From QAMX01 sp964448855 (GTDB lineage Bacteria; Bacillota; Clostridia; Oscillospirales; QAMX01): a DNA stretch of 38,782 bases. A program made the position numbers and the translations under genes. The notes beneath the pieces were generated by a model that ran no database searches, was not told the origin of the DNA, and was given only the letters and a program-made list of their open reading frames with translations. The stretch covers positions 1 to 38,782 of the forward strand of contig CAYUXI010000016.1 in NCBI GenBank assembly GCA_964448855.1, written 5' to 3'. Shown here in pieces: positions 1-8,433 of the stretch (the first letter of the stretch is position 1; each line of letters begins with the position of its first letter).

Positions 1-40
1 CAGCAAGAGCCAGTGCAAGAATGCGAAGCTTTTTGCTCAT
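1..40 (-). CDS. Start of a secreted or membrane protein (partial)
   Basis: Only the first 13 codons are inside the window. Read on the minus strand they give MSKKLRILALALA, a basic n-region followed by a hydrophobic stretch, which is the beginning of a signal peptide (Sec type or lipoprotein). An AGGAGG ribosome-binding site lies about 7 bases upstream, and a near-consensus promoter lies at 114-142. The function cannot be told from this fragment. Confidence 0.75.
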   Translation of the reverse strand, partial: MSKKLRILALALA

Positions 41-113
41 TTGAATTTGCCTCCTGTTCATATTGTGCCTTTGTTCCCGCTTGAAGGGGTACAATCAGGC
101 TTAAGACCTTATC

Positions 114-142
114 ATTTTATCCGAAATTTCAAGGAAAGTCAA
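114..142 (-). promoter_or_regulatory. Sigma-A promoter of the partial secreted-protein gene
   Basis: On the minus strand there is a -35 box TTGACT (137-142), a 17-base spacer and a -10 box TAAAAT (114-119). The predicted transcript starts near 107 and has a leader of about 65 bases before the ATG at 40. Confidence 0.75.
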
Positions 143-533
143 ATCATTGACATTTGCTGCAAAAGTACTGAAATCCGTTTGTTTTTGCACATTTGTCCTT
201 GTTTGTCCCGATTTTCTTTTCGGAATTCAATTATTCTCTGTTTTTTTCATGAATTGAAAACAATTCAAAAGTTCGAAATATTAAGAAGTCGAAAGTTCAA
301 AAATTCAATTTCCGTTTTCAGCGGGTACATCTCACCAGATGCTCATTCGCGCAGACCTTTGAAATGTTCAGATTTCACAGCCATTTTCCGTTATTTTAAC
401 TTGTTTGAATCCGAATACTTTCCGAAATTCGTTTTCCGCATGAAAACGCCTCAAATTATGAATTCAAAAATTAACGCGTTGAGAATCCCGTCGAATTGCC
501 CAGTTTCAAAACCATGCGGTGCAGAATTCAAAA
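143..533. other. AT-rich intergenic stretch without a gene
   Basis: This stretch is much richer in A+T than its neighbours and holds repeated short motifs of the type TTCAAAAATT (near 294, 460 and 524). I see no gene with a ribosome-binding site. The open frame at 41-544 runs across the promoter and ribosome site of the divergent gene and has no coding character. The stretch may be an upstream control region of the partial gene. Confidence 0.5.
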
Positions 534-573
534 ATCACACCTGAAAAATTTTCCAATTTTTTTCAGGTGTGAT
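534..573 (-). terminator. Rho-independent terminator of the dxs-recN operon
   Basis: A perfect 15-bp inverted repeat (534-548 with 559-573, core TCACACCTGAAAAA) lies just beyond the recN stop codon. It is followed on the minus strand by a short T run. Confidence 0.85.
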
Positions 574-577
574 CGGG

Positions 578-2287
578 TCAAATTTCGTGTAGCGGGTCGA
601 ATTTTGCCTGTCGCGCCTGTTCCAGCTGCTCGGTGGCGGCAGCGCGTACCGCGTCTGTGACCATGTCGCCGCTGTTGATGCGAGCGATTTCATCGACTCT
701 TCCGGCCACCGAAAGCGGCAAAACCTCGGTCAGGGTGCGGTCATTCTGCTGCGCTTTTCGGATCAGGAAATGGGTATCCGCGAAGACGGCGAGCTGCGAC
801 AGATGTGTCACGCAGAGCACCTGTCCGCCCGCGGCCAGCGACGCCAGACGGCGGGCAACGCGTGAAGCGGCGATGCCGCTGATTCCCGCGTCGATCTCGT
901 CGAACACCAGCGTCGGCGCACCGTCCACAGGCTGCACCGTGTTCAGTGCGAGCATGATGCGCGAAAGCTCCCCGCCGGAAGCCGTTTTTGCAAGTGGCCG
1001 CTGCTGTTCCCCGCGGTTGGCGGAGAAGTAGAACTCGGCGAGATCGATTCCGTCATTACCGAGAATGACGCGGCCATCACGCATTCGGCGGTCAAAGCGG
1101 ACGGAAAACCGCGAGCCGCTCATACAGAGGTACGCAAGCTCGCCGCAGATGCGGTCGGAAAACTCCGCTGCGGCGCGTCGACGCGCTTCGGACAAGCGTT
1201 CCGCCAGTGTGCGCGTCTGTTCATACTGTGCGGCATAGGCCTCCGCCAGCTGTGCGGAGCGCACCTCGGCGTCTGCCAGGCGATCCAGCTCCGTGCGCGC
1301 CGATTCCAGCGCATCTGCCACAGCAGCCAGCGAGCCGCCGTATTTTCGTTTCAGGGAAGCCAGCTGCGACAGGCGCGCCTCCATTTCATCCAGCTCCTGC
1401 TCGGAGAAGGTGGACGCTTCCAGCGCGGCTTCGAGCGTATCCATACTGTCGCGTAGCACCACAGCAGCATCCGTCAGCGCGGCGGCAACGGTATCCAGCT
1501 CCGCAAAGCCCTGCCCGCAGAGCGGCGTCAGCGCCCGAACCGACGCTTCGACGCTTTCGGGTGCAGACGTTTCAAAGCCCTCCAGTGCGCGGAGTGCGGC
1601 AGAGAGCGCTGCCGCTTTCTTTCCAGCGTGCTGCGCTGCCGCGCGCCGTTCCGTCAGGCGTTCATCCTCGCCCTCCGCAAGGTTCGCCGACTCGATTTCC
1701 TGAATGGTATGGGTCAGCAGCTCACGGCGGCGAACCGGGTCCGCGCCATCAGCCAGGAGTGCCCGTTGTTCGGCGCGAATGGCTTTCAGCGTATGCAGGG
1801 CGGCCTGATAGTCGGCCAGCAGCGCTTCCGTCCCGGCATACCGGTCGAGCAGCTTCAGATGTTCGGTCGGGTCGAGCAGTGAACGGCTGTCGTGCTGTCC
1901 AAGGGTTTTGCAGAGGAGCGCGCCCAGCGTTCGGAGTGCGGCCAGCGGGGCATTCATGCCGTTGACGTGGCAGAGGTTGCGTCCGTCTGCGTAGACGCGG
2001 CGTGCAACGGTCAGCATCCCGTCCTCGCCGACGGGCAGACCGAGCGATTCCAGGCAAGCGGCGACAGCATCCCCGCAGCCGCTGAAGACGCCGGAGACAA
2101 ACGCCTGTTTTTCGCCGGTTCGAATGATATCCCGCGAGGTGCGCTCCCCCAGCAGTGCGCCAATGGCATCGATGATGATGGATTTCCCGGCGCCGGTTTC
2201 ACCGGTCAACGCGTTCAACCCGGGCTGAAATGCGATTTCTGCCCGGGCAACCACGGCAATGTTCTCAATGTGCAGCAGATTCAGCAT
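578..2287 (-). CDS. recN: DNA repair protein RecN
   Basis: SMC-like ATPase of double-strand break repair, acting on the nucleoid in recombination. The 569 residues match the usual length of about 550-570. A Walker A motif GETGAGKS is at residues 29-36. A long alanine/glutamate-rich coiled-coil middle follows, then the ABC signature TASGGELSR and Walker B LVFDEIDAGISG in the C-terminal third. The start codon has a GGAGG site just upstream. It is the last gene of the dxs-tlyA-nadK-argR-recN operon, 33 bases after argR, and is followed by a strong terminator. The argR-recN pairing is common in Firmicutes. Confidence 0.97.
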   Translation of the reverse strand: MLNLLHIENIAVVARAEIAFQPGLNALTGETGAGKSIIIDAIGALLGERTSRDIIRTGEKQAFVSGVFSGCGDAVAACLESLGLPVGEDGMLTVARRVYADGRNLCHVNGMNAPLAALRTLGALLCKTLGQHDSRSLLDPTEHLKLLDRYAGTEALLADYQAALHTLKAIRAEQRALLADGADPVRRRELLTHTIQEIESANLAEGEDERLTERRAAAQHAGKKAAALSAALRALEGFETSAPESVEASVRALTPLCGQGFAELDTVAAALTDAAVVLRDSMDTLEAALEASTFSEQELDEMEARLSQLASLKRKYGGSLAAVADALESARTELDRLADAEVRSAQLAEAYAAQYEQTRTLAERLSEARRRAAAEFSDRICGELAYLCMSGSRFSVRFDRRMRDGRVILGNDGIDLAEFYFSANRGEQQRPLAKTASGGELSRIMLALNTVQPVDGAPTLVFDEIDAGISGIAASRVARRLASLAAGGQVLCVTHLSQLAVFADTHFLIRKAQQNDRTLTEVLPLSVAGRVDEIARINSGDMVTDAVRAAATEQLEQARQAKFDPLHEI

Positions 2288-2320
2288 GGTGCTCCCTCCC
2301 TCAGCGGCAGATCGCCCGGA

Positions 2321-2773
2321 CTAACTGAGCATTTCGCGGATGGCGTCGCAGAATTCCCCGGCGTGCTTTTCGTCGCGCATGACGAGGAAAATCGTATCGT
2401 CCCCTGCCAGGCTGCCAACGATGTGCGGCGGGTTCATATTATCAATAGCGGCGGCGGCGGCCGAGGCCACGCCGGTCAGCGTTTTGATGACAACCATATG
2501 CCCGGCATGGTCAATGCGAACCACGCTCTCCCGGAAAATGTTGCGGAAGCGCGTGGAGAATTCATTGCCCGCGTCCGACGAGGCCACCATGTACCGGTAG
2601 CGGCCGGCCTGATCCAGTGCCTTCACCAGGCGAAGCTCCTTGATATCGCGGGAGACCGTGGCCTGTGTGACCATGTACCCGGCATCGCGGAGCATATCAG
2701 ACAGCTCCTTCTGCGTTTCAATGGGCTCTTCCTCGATCAGCTTCAGGATCAGATTGTGACGTTGAAACTTCAT
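2321..2773 (-). CDS. argR: Arginine repressor ArgR
   Basis: Arginine-responsive transcription regulator of arginine biosynthesis and catabolism genes (AhrC/ArgR family), active as a hexamer. The 150 residues are the standard family length. The N-terminal winged helix-turn-helix shows QATVSRDIKELRL near residues 37-49. The C-terminal arginine-binding and oligomerisation domain carries the hallmark GSLAGDDTIFLV. It lies between nadK and recN, as in many Clostridia. No arginine genes are nearby, so it acts in trans. Confidence 0.96.
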   Translation of the reverse strand: MKFQRHNLILKLIEEEPIETQKELSDMLRDAGYMVTQATVSRDIKELRLVKALDQAGRYRYMVASSDAGNEFSTRFRNIFRESVVRIDHAGHMVVIKTLTGVASAAAAAIDNMNPPHIVGSLAGDDTIFLVMRDEKHAGEFCDAIREMLS

Positions 2774-2813
2774 GGGTGAACCGTGTCCTTTCTTATCAAA
2801 TTCGGCGCTTCCA

Positions 2814-3668
2814 TCAGCGTTCCGATAATTTCGAGTTCAGTTTTTCGAAGAAATCGTCTCCGTTCAGACGAATCAGGCGCGTCGTCAGCGTGCTGCGTGT
2901 GATAACTGCCGTATCCCCGTCGTACACGGGGATGGAGTCAACACCGTCGCACGAGAAGCGCACGGCCTTGCCGTTGTCATTCCGCGACTCGACGCGGATT
3001 TCGCGGCTGTCGCTGAGCACGAAGGATTTCGCATACAGCGCGTGTGCGCAGATCGGCGTCACGACAAAGACACCGGCTGCCGGATCGACCACCGGGCCGC
3101 CCGCCGACAGCGAATAGGCCGTGGAGCCGGTCGGGGTGGAGATGACCAGCCCATCCCCGGAAAACGTCTTGATCTCCTGCCGGTCGGAGGACAGGCGCAG
3201 GGAGATGTTGCGGAAGGTTTCGCCGCGGGTGATGATGCAGTCGTTCAGCGCACAGGCCGAATAGATTTCGCAGCCGTCCCGGAGGATGGCTGCGCGGAGC
3301 ATCATGCGCTCCTCGATGCGGTAGTGGCCGGAGACGATGCGCGACAGCTGCGGCAGGGAGTGCCGATCCAGCTCCGTGAGGAAGCCGACATTGCCGAGAT
3401 TGACGCCGAGCATGGGGATGCCGAGCGGCGCCGCCTCGCGGGAGGCGCGCAGCAGCGTCCCATCGCCGCCGAGGACAATGATTGCATCCGGGACGAAATC
3501 AGACAGCACCGCCGACGGCGCGGAGGTGATGCTGCGGCAGTCCGGCAGCAGCGGCACATTGGGCGGCAGCAGGACGGATGCACCGGCATCGGCACAGATG
3601 CGCGCCGCCGCCTGCGTATATTGGAAATCCGGGTCGCGCTGTGTATTGGGCAGGATATACAGATTCAT
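2814..3668 (-). CDS. nadK: NAD kinase
   Basis: Cytosolic enzyme that phosphorylates NAD to NADP using ATP or polyphosphate. The 284 residues contain the diagnostic GGDGT motif (VLGGDGTLLRA), the NLGNVGFLTEL segment, and the NAD-binding loop ISTPTGSTAYSLSAGGP with its following conserved core. The ATG at 3668 overlaps the tlyA stop by 4 bases, which suggests translational coupling. It sits in the operon dxs-tlyA-nadK-argR-recN. Confidence 0.97.
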   Translation of the reverse strand: MNLYILPNTQRDPDFQYTQAAARICADAGASVLLPPNVPLLPDCRSITSAPSAVLSDFVPDAIIVLGGDGTLLRASREAAPLGIPMLGVNLGNVGFLTELDRHSLPQLSRIVSGHYRIEERMMLRAAILRDGCEIYSACALNDCIITRGETFRNISLRLSSDRQEIKTFSGDGLVISTPTGSTAYSLSAGGPVVDPAAGVFVVTPICAHALYAKSFVLSDSREIRVESRNDNGKAVRFSCDGVDSIPVYDGDTAVITRSTLTTRLIRLNGDDFFEKLNSKLSER

Positions 3669-4453
3669 ACAACACCTCCGTGCGGGGTCTCAAATGCCTG
3701 CCGCACAACGGATGAAAGCTCCGGGTACCGGCCGGTACCCGTGCGGGAAAACGTTGCGAGATATTCGATATTGCCGTCTCCGCCGCGCACGGGGCTCACC
3801 ATCAGGCCAGACAGTCGGAGGCCGTTTTCGGTGAGCATTGTGCAGAAATCACGCAGGATTCGGAGATGGACAGCCGGTTTTCGGACGAGGCCGCCCTTGC
3901 CGACATCTGCTCGACCGGCCTCAAACTGCGGTTTGATGAGCGTCAGGAACGTGCCGTCAAACACAGAGGCCAGATGCGGAATGATATGGGAGAGGGAAAT
4001 AAAGGAGACGTCCACCGAGCAGAACGTCGGCGGGATGGGAAAATGCGCCCGCGACAGCGTGCGGGCATCGGTCTTTTCCAGATTGACCACACGGCTGTCG
4101 GAGGCCAGACGCGGTGCAAGCTGCCCCGTCCCGACATCCACCGCGTAGACGCGCTGTGCGCCGCGGCGCAGCATGATCTCCGTGAAGCCGCCGGTGGATG
4201 CGCCGATGTCCATGCAGACCTGATCGGTGAGGTCGAACCCGAATGCATCGAGCGCACCCTGCAGCTTATACGCACCGCGGCCGACAAAGTCGTCGTGCTC
4301 TGCGATATCGATGACCGCGTCCTCCGAAACGTCCAGCGCCGGTTTGGTGACCGGCTGACCCTGGACGGAAACGAGTCCGCTCTGAATCAGGCGGCGCGCT
4401 TTTTCCCGGCTGTCTGTCAGCCCGCGCCGAAAGATGGCAAGATCGAGACGCAT
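3665..4453 (-). CDS. tlyA: TlyA-family rRNA methyltransferase
   Basis: Putative 2'-O-methyltransferase of rRNA (TlyA/hemolysin A family; targets cytidines in 16S and/or 23S rRNA). An N-terminal S4 RNA-binding domain (MRLDLAIFRRGLTDSREKA) is followed by an FtsJ-like Rossmann methyltransferase with the SAM motif MDIGASTGGFTE and the VDVGTGQL segment. I chose the ATG at 4453 rather than the upstream ATG at 4483 because an AAGGAAGG ribosome site lies about 10 bases before it and the family starts with this sequence. That gives 262 residues. It overlaps nadK by 4 bases. Confidence 0.94.
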   Translation of the reverse strand: MRLDLAIFRRGLTDSREKARRLIQSGLVSVQGQPVTKPALDVSEDAVIDIAEHDDFVGRGAYKLQGALDAFGFDLTDQVCMDIGASTGGFTEIMLRRGAQRVYAVDVGTGQLAPRLASDSRVVNLEKTDARTLSRAHFPIPPTFCSVDVSFISLSHIIPHLASVFDGTFLTLIKPQFEAGRADVGKGGLVRKPAVHLRILRDFCTMLTENGLRLSGLMVSPVRGGDGNIEYLATFSRTGTGRYPELSSVVRQAFETPHGGVV

Positions 4454-4533
4454 AAGCAAGCAGCCTTCCTTTCTCCGCCGCATGGCATCGTCACGGGCTG
4501 CGCGGCGAAGCAGGCCGTATCAAAAAATCGAGG

Positions 4534-6438
4534 TCAATCGCCGCAGGCAAACGCCTCGGCGCGTCGGGCGACCGATTCCGGATCAAGGCCGCAGGCAGCC
4601 AGCTGTTCCGTCACCGATGCCTGCTGAATGTACCGGTCGCCGCAGTTGAGTGGCAGCACACGAATCGGCAGGTTGCAGGCGGCGGCAGCCAAATCGACGC
4701 CGACAGACCCCTGCGCCGCGCATTCCTCCAGGACGACGAGGCGGCCGGAGGCGGCGGACAGGATGGCTTCCAGCGGAAGCGGATGGATGCGGTTCAGTTT
4801 CAAAACCCCGGCAGAAATCCCGCGTTCTGCCAGCAGATCAGCGGCAGCCAGCGCCGTATCCACGAGGCGACCGGACGCCAGCAGCGTGACCGATGCACCG
4901 GAGCGGAGCGGACAGACGGCAGAGGATGCCGTATCCACAGAGAACGCCGCCGGGCGGCCACGCGGATAGCGGATGGCAACGGGGCCGTCCGCCGTTTGCA
5001 GTGCCGTGCGCAGCAGGGTGCGCAGCTCGGCTGCGTTGGACGGCATCCAGACCGTCATCCCCGGGACGGCCTTGAGCATAGCCAGGTCGTACAGCCCCTG
5101 ATGCGTCTCGCCGTCCTCGCCGATCAGGCCGCAGCGGTCGATGCAGAAGACGACGGGCAGGTGCATCAGCCCAGTATCGTGCAGGATGCTGTCAAATGCG
5201 CGCTGCAGGAAGGTCGAATAAATGGCGACCACCGGCCGCCGCCCGCCCGCTGCCAGGCCGGATGCCATGGTGACGGCGTGCTCCTCGGCGATGCCGACGT
5301 CGATCAGCCGCTCCGGGAAGCGCTCGGCAAAGGAATGCAGCCCCGAACCGGCCTGCATGGCCGCCGTGATCGCGTAGATGTCGCGGTTGTCCTCCGCAAG
5401 GGTGCAGAGCGTCTCACCGAAAACGCTGCTGAACGTTTCCGCAGACGAGCGGACGCAGCGCCCGGTATCCACGTCAAACCCGTCCACGCCGTGGAAGCGC
5501 TCCGGGCTGCCCTCCGAGAAGGCATAGCCGTGCCCTTTCTGGGTGACGGCGTGAATCAGTACCGGCTTGTCAAAGGATTTGGCCTGTTCCAGAATCCGGC
5601 ACAGCTCCAGCACATCGTGTCCGTCCACCGGGCCGAGGTATTCAAAGCCCATGCTTTCAAAAAAGGTGTTGGGGATGATCGCGTACTTGATGCCGTCGCG
5701 GACGCCGCTGAATACGCGGTTGAGGTGCTCCCCGCCGGGAACGGCGTCCAACACGCGGTGGTAGGTTTTTTTGGCAGTCTGATATTTCGGCTGCACGCGG
5801 AAGCGCGTCAGCAGCCGGGAGAGTGCGCCGACGCTCTTGCCGATGGACATCCCGTTGTCGTTCAGAATGACGATCAACGGAAGGCGGGACGCACCGGCGT
5901 CGTTCAGCGCTTCATAGGCGAGGCCACCGGTCATTGCGCCGTCGCCGATCAGCGCCAGCACATGGTGGCGGCGCGCGGGCGGCAGGCCCTGCTGTGCCCG
6001 CGCCAGGCCGAGCGCAACGGAGATGGAGTTGGACGCGTGGCCGGCGATGAAGGCATCGTGGATGCTTTCGGACGGCTTCGGGAAGCCGGACAGCCCGCCC
6101 GCTTTCCGGAGGGTGGCGAACTGTTCGCGGCGGCCGGTCAGCAGCTTGTGGACATAGCACTGGTGTCCGACGTCAAAAATCAGGCGGTCACGCCGGGTGT
6201 CGAAGCAGCGATGAATCGCCACAGTCAGCTCGACGACGCCGAGGTTGGAGGCGACATGGCCGCCGGTTCGGGACAGTGTATCAATTAAAAAGCGGCGCAC
6301 TTCGGCGCACAGGCGCAAAAGCTCCGCTTTTGACAGTTTTTTGAGATCATCCGGGCAGTCGATATGCTCCAGAATGGGCGTGCGACTGCCCTCTGCCGCA
6401 ACCGATGCAGAAACGGCAGGGATGTCGGATTGATTCAT
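4534..6438 (-). CDS. dxs: 1-deoxy-D-xylulose-5-phosphate synthase
   Basis: Thiamine-diphosphate enzyme that condenses pyruvate with glyceraldehyde 3-phosphate, the first step of the MEP isoprenoid pathway; it also feeds thiamine and pyridoxal synthesis. The 634 residues fit the family (about 620-640). Visible motifs are HQCYVHKLLTGR, the ThDP-binding GDGAMTGGLAYEALN, the VDGHD segment, and the transketolase pyrimidine domain with IAEEHAVTMASGLA. It is the first gene of its operon in this window, with its own promoter at 6492-6520. The xseA-xseB-ispA genes that often precede dxs are absent. Confidence 0.97.
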   Translation of the reverse strand: MNQSDIPAVSASVAAEGSRTPILEHIDCPDDLKKLSKAELLRLCAEVRRFLIDTLSRTGGHVASNLGVVELTVAIHRCFDTRRDRLIFDVGHQCYVHKLLTGRREQFATLRKAGGLSGFPKPSESIHDAFIAGHASNSISVALGLARAQQGLPPARRHHVLALIGDGAMTGGLAYEALNDAGASRLPLIVILNDNGMSIGKSVGALSRLLTRFRVQPKYQTAKKTYHRVLDAVPGGEHLNRVFSGVRDGIKYAIIPNTFFESMGFEYLGPVDGHDVLELCRILEQAKSFDKPVLIHAVTQKGHGYAFSEGSPERFHGVDGFDVDTGRCVRSSAETFSSVFGETLCTLAEDNRDIYAITAAMQAGSGLHSFAERFPERLIDVGIAEEHAVTMASGLAAGGRRPVVAIYSTFLQRAFDSILHDTGLMHLPVVFCIDRCGLIGEDGETHQGLYDLAMLKAVPGMTVWMPSNAAELRTLLRTALQTADGPVAIRYPRGRPAAFSVDTASSAVCPLRSGASVTLLASGRLVDTALAAADLLAERGISAGVLKLNRIHPLPLEAILSAASGRLVVLEECAAQGSVGVDLAAAACNLPIRVLPLNCGDRYIQQASVTEQLAACGLDPESVARRAEAFACGD

Positions 6439-6491
6439 GTTGAAAAGCCTCTGTTTGTGAAAATCATGCTGAAATTGTCTTCCATGTTCTT

Positions 6492-6520
6492 ATTTTATCA
6501 CAATCCTTCGGTAATTGCAA
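6492..6520 (-). promoter_or_regulatory. Promoter of the dxs-tlyA-nadK-argR-recN operon
   Basis: Minus-strand -35 TTGCAA (6515-6520), 17-base spacer, -10 TAAAAT (6492-6497). The transcript would start near 6485, about 47 bases before the dxs ATG. Confidence 0.8.
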
Positions 6521-6575
6521 GAGATTCTATGCACTCGATGTAAATTTATGCAGCCGTCTTCTGCAACTTTGACGC

Positions 6576-6605
6576 TTGCAAGAGCCGTCGGATTTGTGCT
6601 ATACT
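6576..6605 (+). promoter_or_regulatory. Promoter of the lipoprotein gene
   Basis: -35 TTGCAA (6576-6581), 18-base spacer, -10 TATACT (6600-6605) with an extended TG one base upstream of the -10. It is divergent from the dxs promoter. Confidence 0.7.
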
Positions 6606-6663
6606 ATCCAAAAAGAGTACCGGAAATGCAGATTCCGGTTTTTGTGAAAGGAGCAGATGCAGT

Positions 6664-7992
6664 ATGAAACAACATCGGTATCCCCGTGGGCGAAGTGTCA
6701 GGTGGGTGCTGTTGCTGCTTTGTCTGTCGCTGTTGACGGCCTGTGCGCACACGGGCAGCGTTGCGACGTCCGCAGACAGCAGCACAACGGAGCCACCCGT
6801 CCAGACCGAAGCAGCCATCACCGTCGCCGAAAACGGCGTCAGCCGCTTTGCCCTGATTCGTTCGAAGGACGCAAACGACAACATCAGCCTGCTGGCGGAC
6901 GAATTTCAGGCCGAATGGGAAAAGCGCACCGGCGCAGCGGCCGAGCTGCTGAAGGATTCGAAGGACGCCGGTCAGCTGGCCGAGCTGCTCATCGGTGACA
7001 CGAACCGCGCCGAGAGTCAGACGCTGCGGGATGCGCTGACGGCCGCCGGCGGCGACCGGTACGGCATCCTCGTTTCCGATCAAAATATCGCCGTGCTCGG
7101 TACGAACACCTGGCTCACCTATCTGGGGCTCTGCCGCGTACTGAATCACCTCTCCACAGACGATGCCGGTCGGGTGCAGCTCGCGCTGCAGCCGAACACG
7201 ACCTGGGTGTCCGACGGGAGCGACGCCGGATTGCCGGACATTGCGGAGTCCGTTGCCAGCGGCGTCCCGCTCGTTTTCCGCATTGCCGAGAAGGTGGCTG
7301 AGGTGCCCGGGCAAGATGGCGGCTACCGCACCATGCAGGGCGGCGGCACCGACGGGCAGTACGCGTATTACGGGATGATCAACGGCGAAACGGATAGCAC
7401 CTATCTCTTCAAGTTTGAGATTGCGACCTGGACGCTCGTGGCGCAGTCGGAGCTTCTGCCGCTCTACCACTCCAACGACATCACCTACGATGCGGTCAGC
7501 CACCGTCTTGTCATTTCCTCCTGTACCGAGAAACATGACTGGAAAGGCATCTGCACGGTTGACCCGGATACGCTGGAAGTGTTGGAGTTCTTCCGGGTGG
7601 AAGCATCCAATCGTGCGGTGGAATATCTGCCGGAGCAGAACGAGTATCTGTTGGGTGAAAATTTTGGTTTTTACCGAACCGATGCAAATTTCCAGATCCT
7701 TGAGAAACTGGAATGCTATAACAAGGAATATATCACACAGGGGATGTGCTGTGACGGGCGCTATTTTTACGATGTCCGCTACAACACCGTCGATTTGAAG
7801 TCGAGAACGCACTACATCGTCGTGCAGGATTTGAACGGCAGCGATTACGGCGCCATCCCGCTGATGAAAACCTCCATGGAGCCGGAAAATATGTTCCGCC
7901 TCGGCAGCGACTTCTTTGTCGGCTTCAACGGGAACATCTTCCAGTTTGACCCGGTATACCGCGTGGAGCTGCTGCCGGAAACCTTCTGGTAA
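6664..7992 (+). CDS. Orphan lipoprotein of unknown function
   Basis: A 442-residue lipoprotein. A basic N-terminus and hydrophobic segment end in the lipobox LLTAC with Cys27, followed by a Ser/Thr/Pro-rich linker, so it should be anchored on the outer face of the membrane. An AAAGGAG site precedes the ATG. Residues about 55-170 resemble the alpha/beta N-terminal domain seen in some glucuronidase-type and DUF4838-type glycosidases (ALIRSKDANDN, VLGTNTW). The C-terminal 250 residues are rich in aromatic and beta-strand-like repeats and could be a beta-propeller. That resemblance is my inference; I do not recognise the family. It is monocistronic, with its own promoter and a strong terminator. 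Confidence 0.85.
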   Translation: MKQHRYPRGRSVRWVLLLLCLSLLTACAHTGSVATSADSSTTEPPVQTEAAITVAENGVSRFALIRSKDANDNISLLADEFQAEWEKRTGAAAELLKDSKDAGQLAELLIGDTNRAESQTLRDALTAAGGDRYGILVSDQNIAVLGTNTWLTYLGLCRVLNHLSTDDAGRVQLALQPNTTWVSDGSDAGLPDIAESVASGVPLVFRIAEKVAEVPGQDGGYRTMQGGGTDGQYAYYGMINGETDSTYLFKFEIATWTLVAQSELLPLYHSNDITYDAVSHRLVISSCTEKHDWKGICTVDPDTLEVLEFFRVEASNRAVEYLPEQNEYLLGENFGFYRTDANFQILEKLECYNKEYITQGMCCDGRYFYDVRYNTVDLKSRTHYIVVQDLNGSDYGAIPLMKTSMEPENMFRLGSDFFVGFNGNIFQFDPVYRVELLPETFW

Positions 7993-8030
7993 GGAGCCCG
8001 CAGCATTCACAGCGCACCCATTCCATGCAG

Positions 8031-8074
8031 AAACGCCTGTCTGACCGTTTGCAAGCGGTCGGGCAGGCGTTTTG
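8031..8074 (+). terminator. Terminator after the lipoprotein gene
   Basis: A 17-bp hairpin (8031-8047 with 8056-8072, two G-U pairs) is followed by a short T run (TTTTGT). It lies 38 bases past the lipoprotein stop. Confidence 0.85.
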
Positions 8075-8113
8075 TCGCGGAGGGGTGTCCGGTTTATGGG
8101 ACAGGCCATGTGG

Positions 8114-8119
8114 TACAAT
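8114..8119 (+). promoter_or_regulatory. Possible extended -10 element for the small membrane protein
   Basis: TACAAT preceded by TGG forms an extended -10. No good -35 is seen at the right distance, so this is a weak call. Confidence 0.35.
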
Positions 8120-8172
8120 ACAGACAGAACAAATGATTTGCCGGGGAGCTCCGGCAGACGGAGGGTACAAAC

Positions 8173-8367
8173 ATGGAACTGACACTTGTGATCTTGCTGA
8201 TTGCCATCTTTTTCATCCGGCAGCTGCGCCGGGAGCGCAGGAAGGCCGCCCGTCGCGCCCGCTGTGCGCGGCTGTCCGCACCGGCTGCACGCGCCGGGAA
8301 GCTGCTTTCTCTGCGGGAGGGGGCAGTACAGCACGGCTGGGCGCTTTACCGCGGGCGGCGCGCCTGA
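8173..8367 (+). CDS. Small basic membrane protein, 64 residues
   Basis: The start MELTLVILLIAIFFIRQL is a single hydrophobic helix, followed by a strongly arginine-rich cytosolic tail (RRERRKAARRARCARL). A GGAGGG ribosome site lies about 7 bases before the ATG, and an extended -10 element lies upstream. These two signs, and the membrane-plus-basic layout, are the only support for it being a real gene. The function is unknown; the basic tail might contact nucleic acid or the membrane surface. Confidence 0.5.
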   Translation: MELTLVILLIAIFFIRQLRRERRKAARRARCARLSAPAARAGKLLSLREGAVQHGWALYRGRRA

Positions 8368-8372
8368 CGTAC

Positions 8373-8401
8373 TTGCAAAAGAAACCGGAATCCTGTATAA
8401 T
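8373..8401 (+). promoter_or_regulatory. Promoter of the glycosidase-like gene and dut
   Basis: -35 TTGCAA (8373-8378), 17-base spacer, consensus -10 TATAAT (8396-8401), 32 bases upstream of the ATG at 8434. Confidence 0.85.
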
Positions 8402-8433
8402 AAAACCATTTCCAAAAGAGAGCTGGTGTTTTC

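Noticed and set aside
41..544. Plus-strand open frame of 167 codons
   Set aside because: It starts on the ribosome site of the divergent partial gene, crosses its promoter, and is AT-rich without a ribosome site or protein-like composition.
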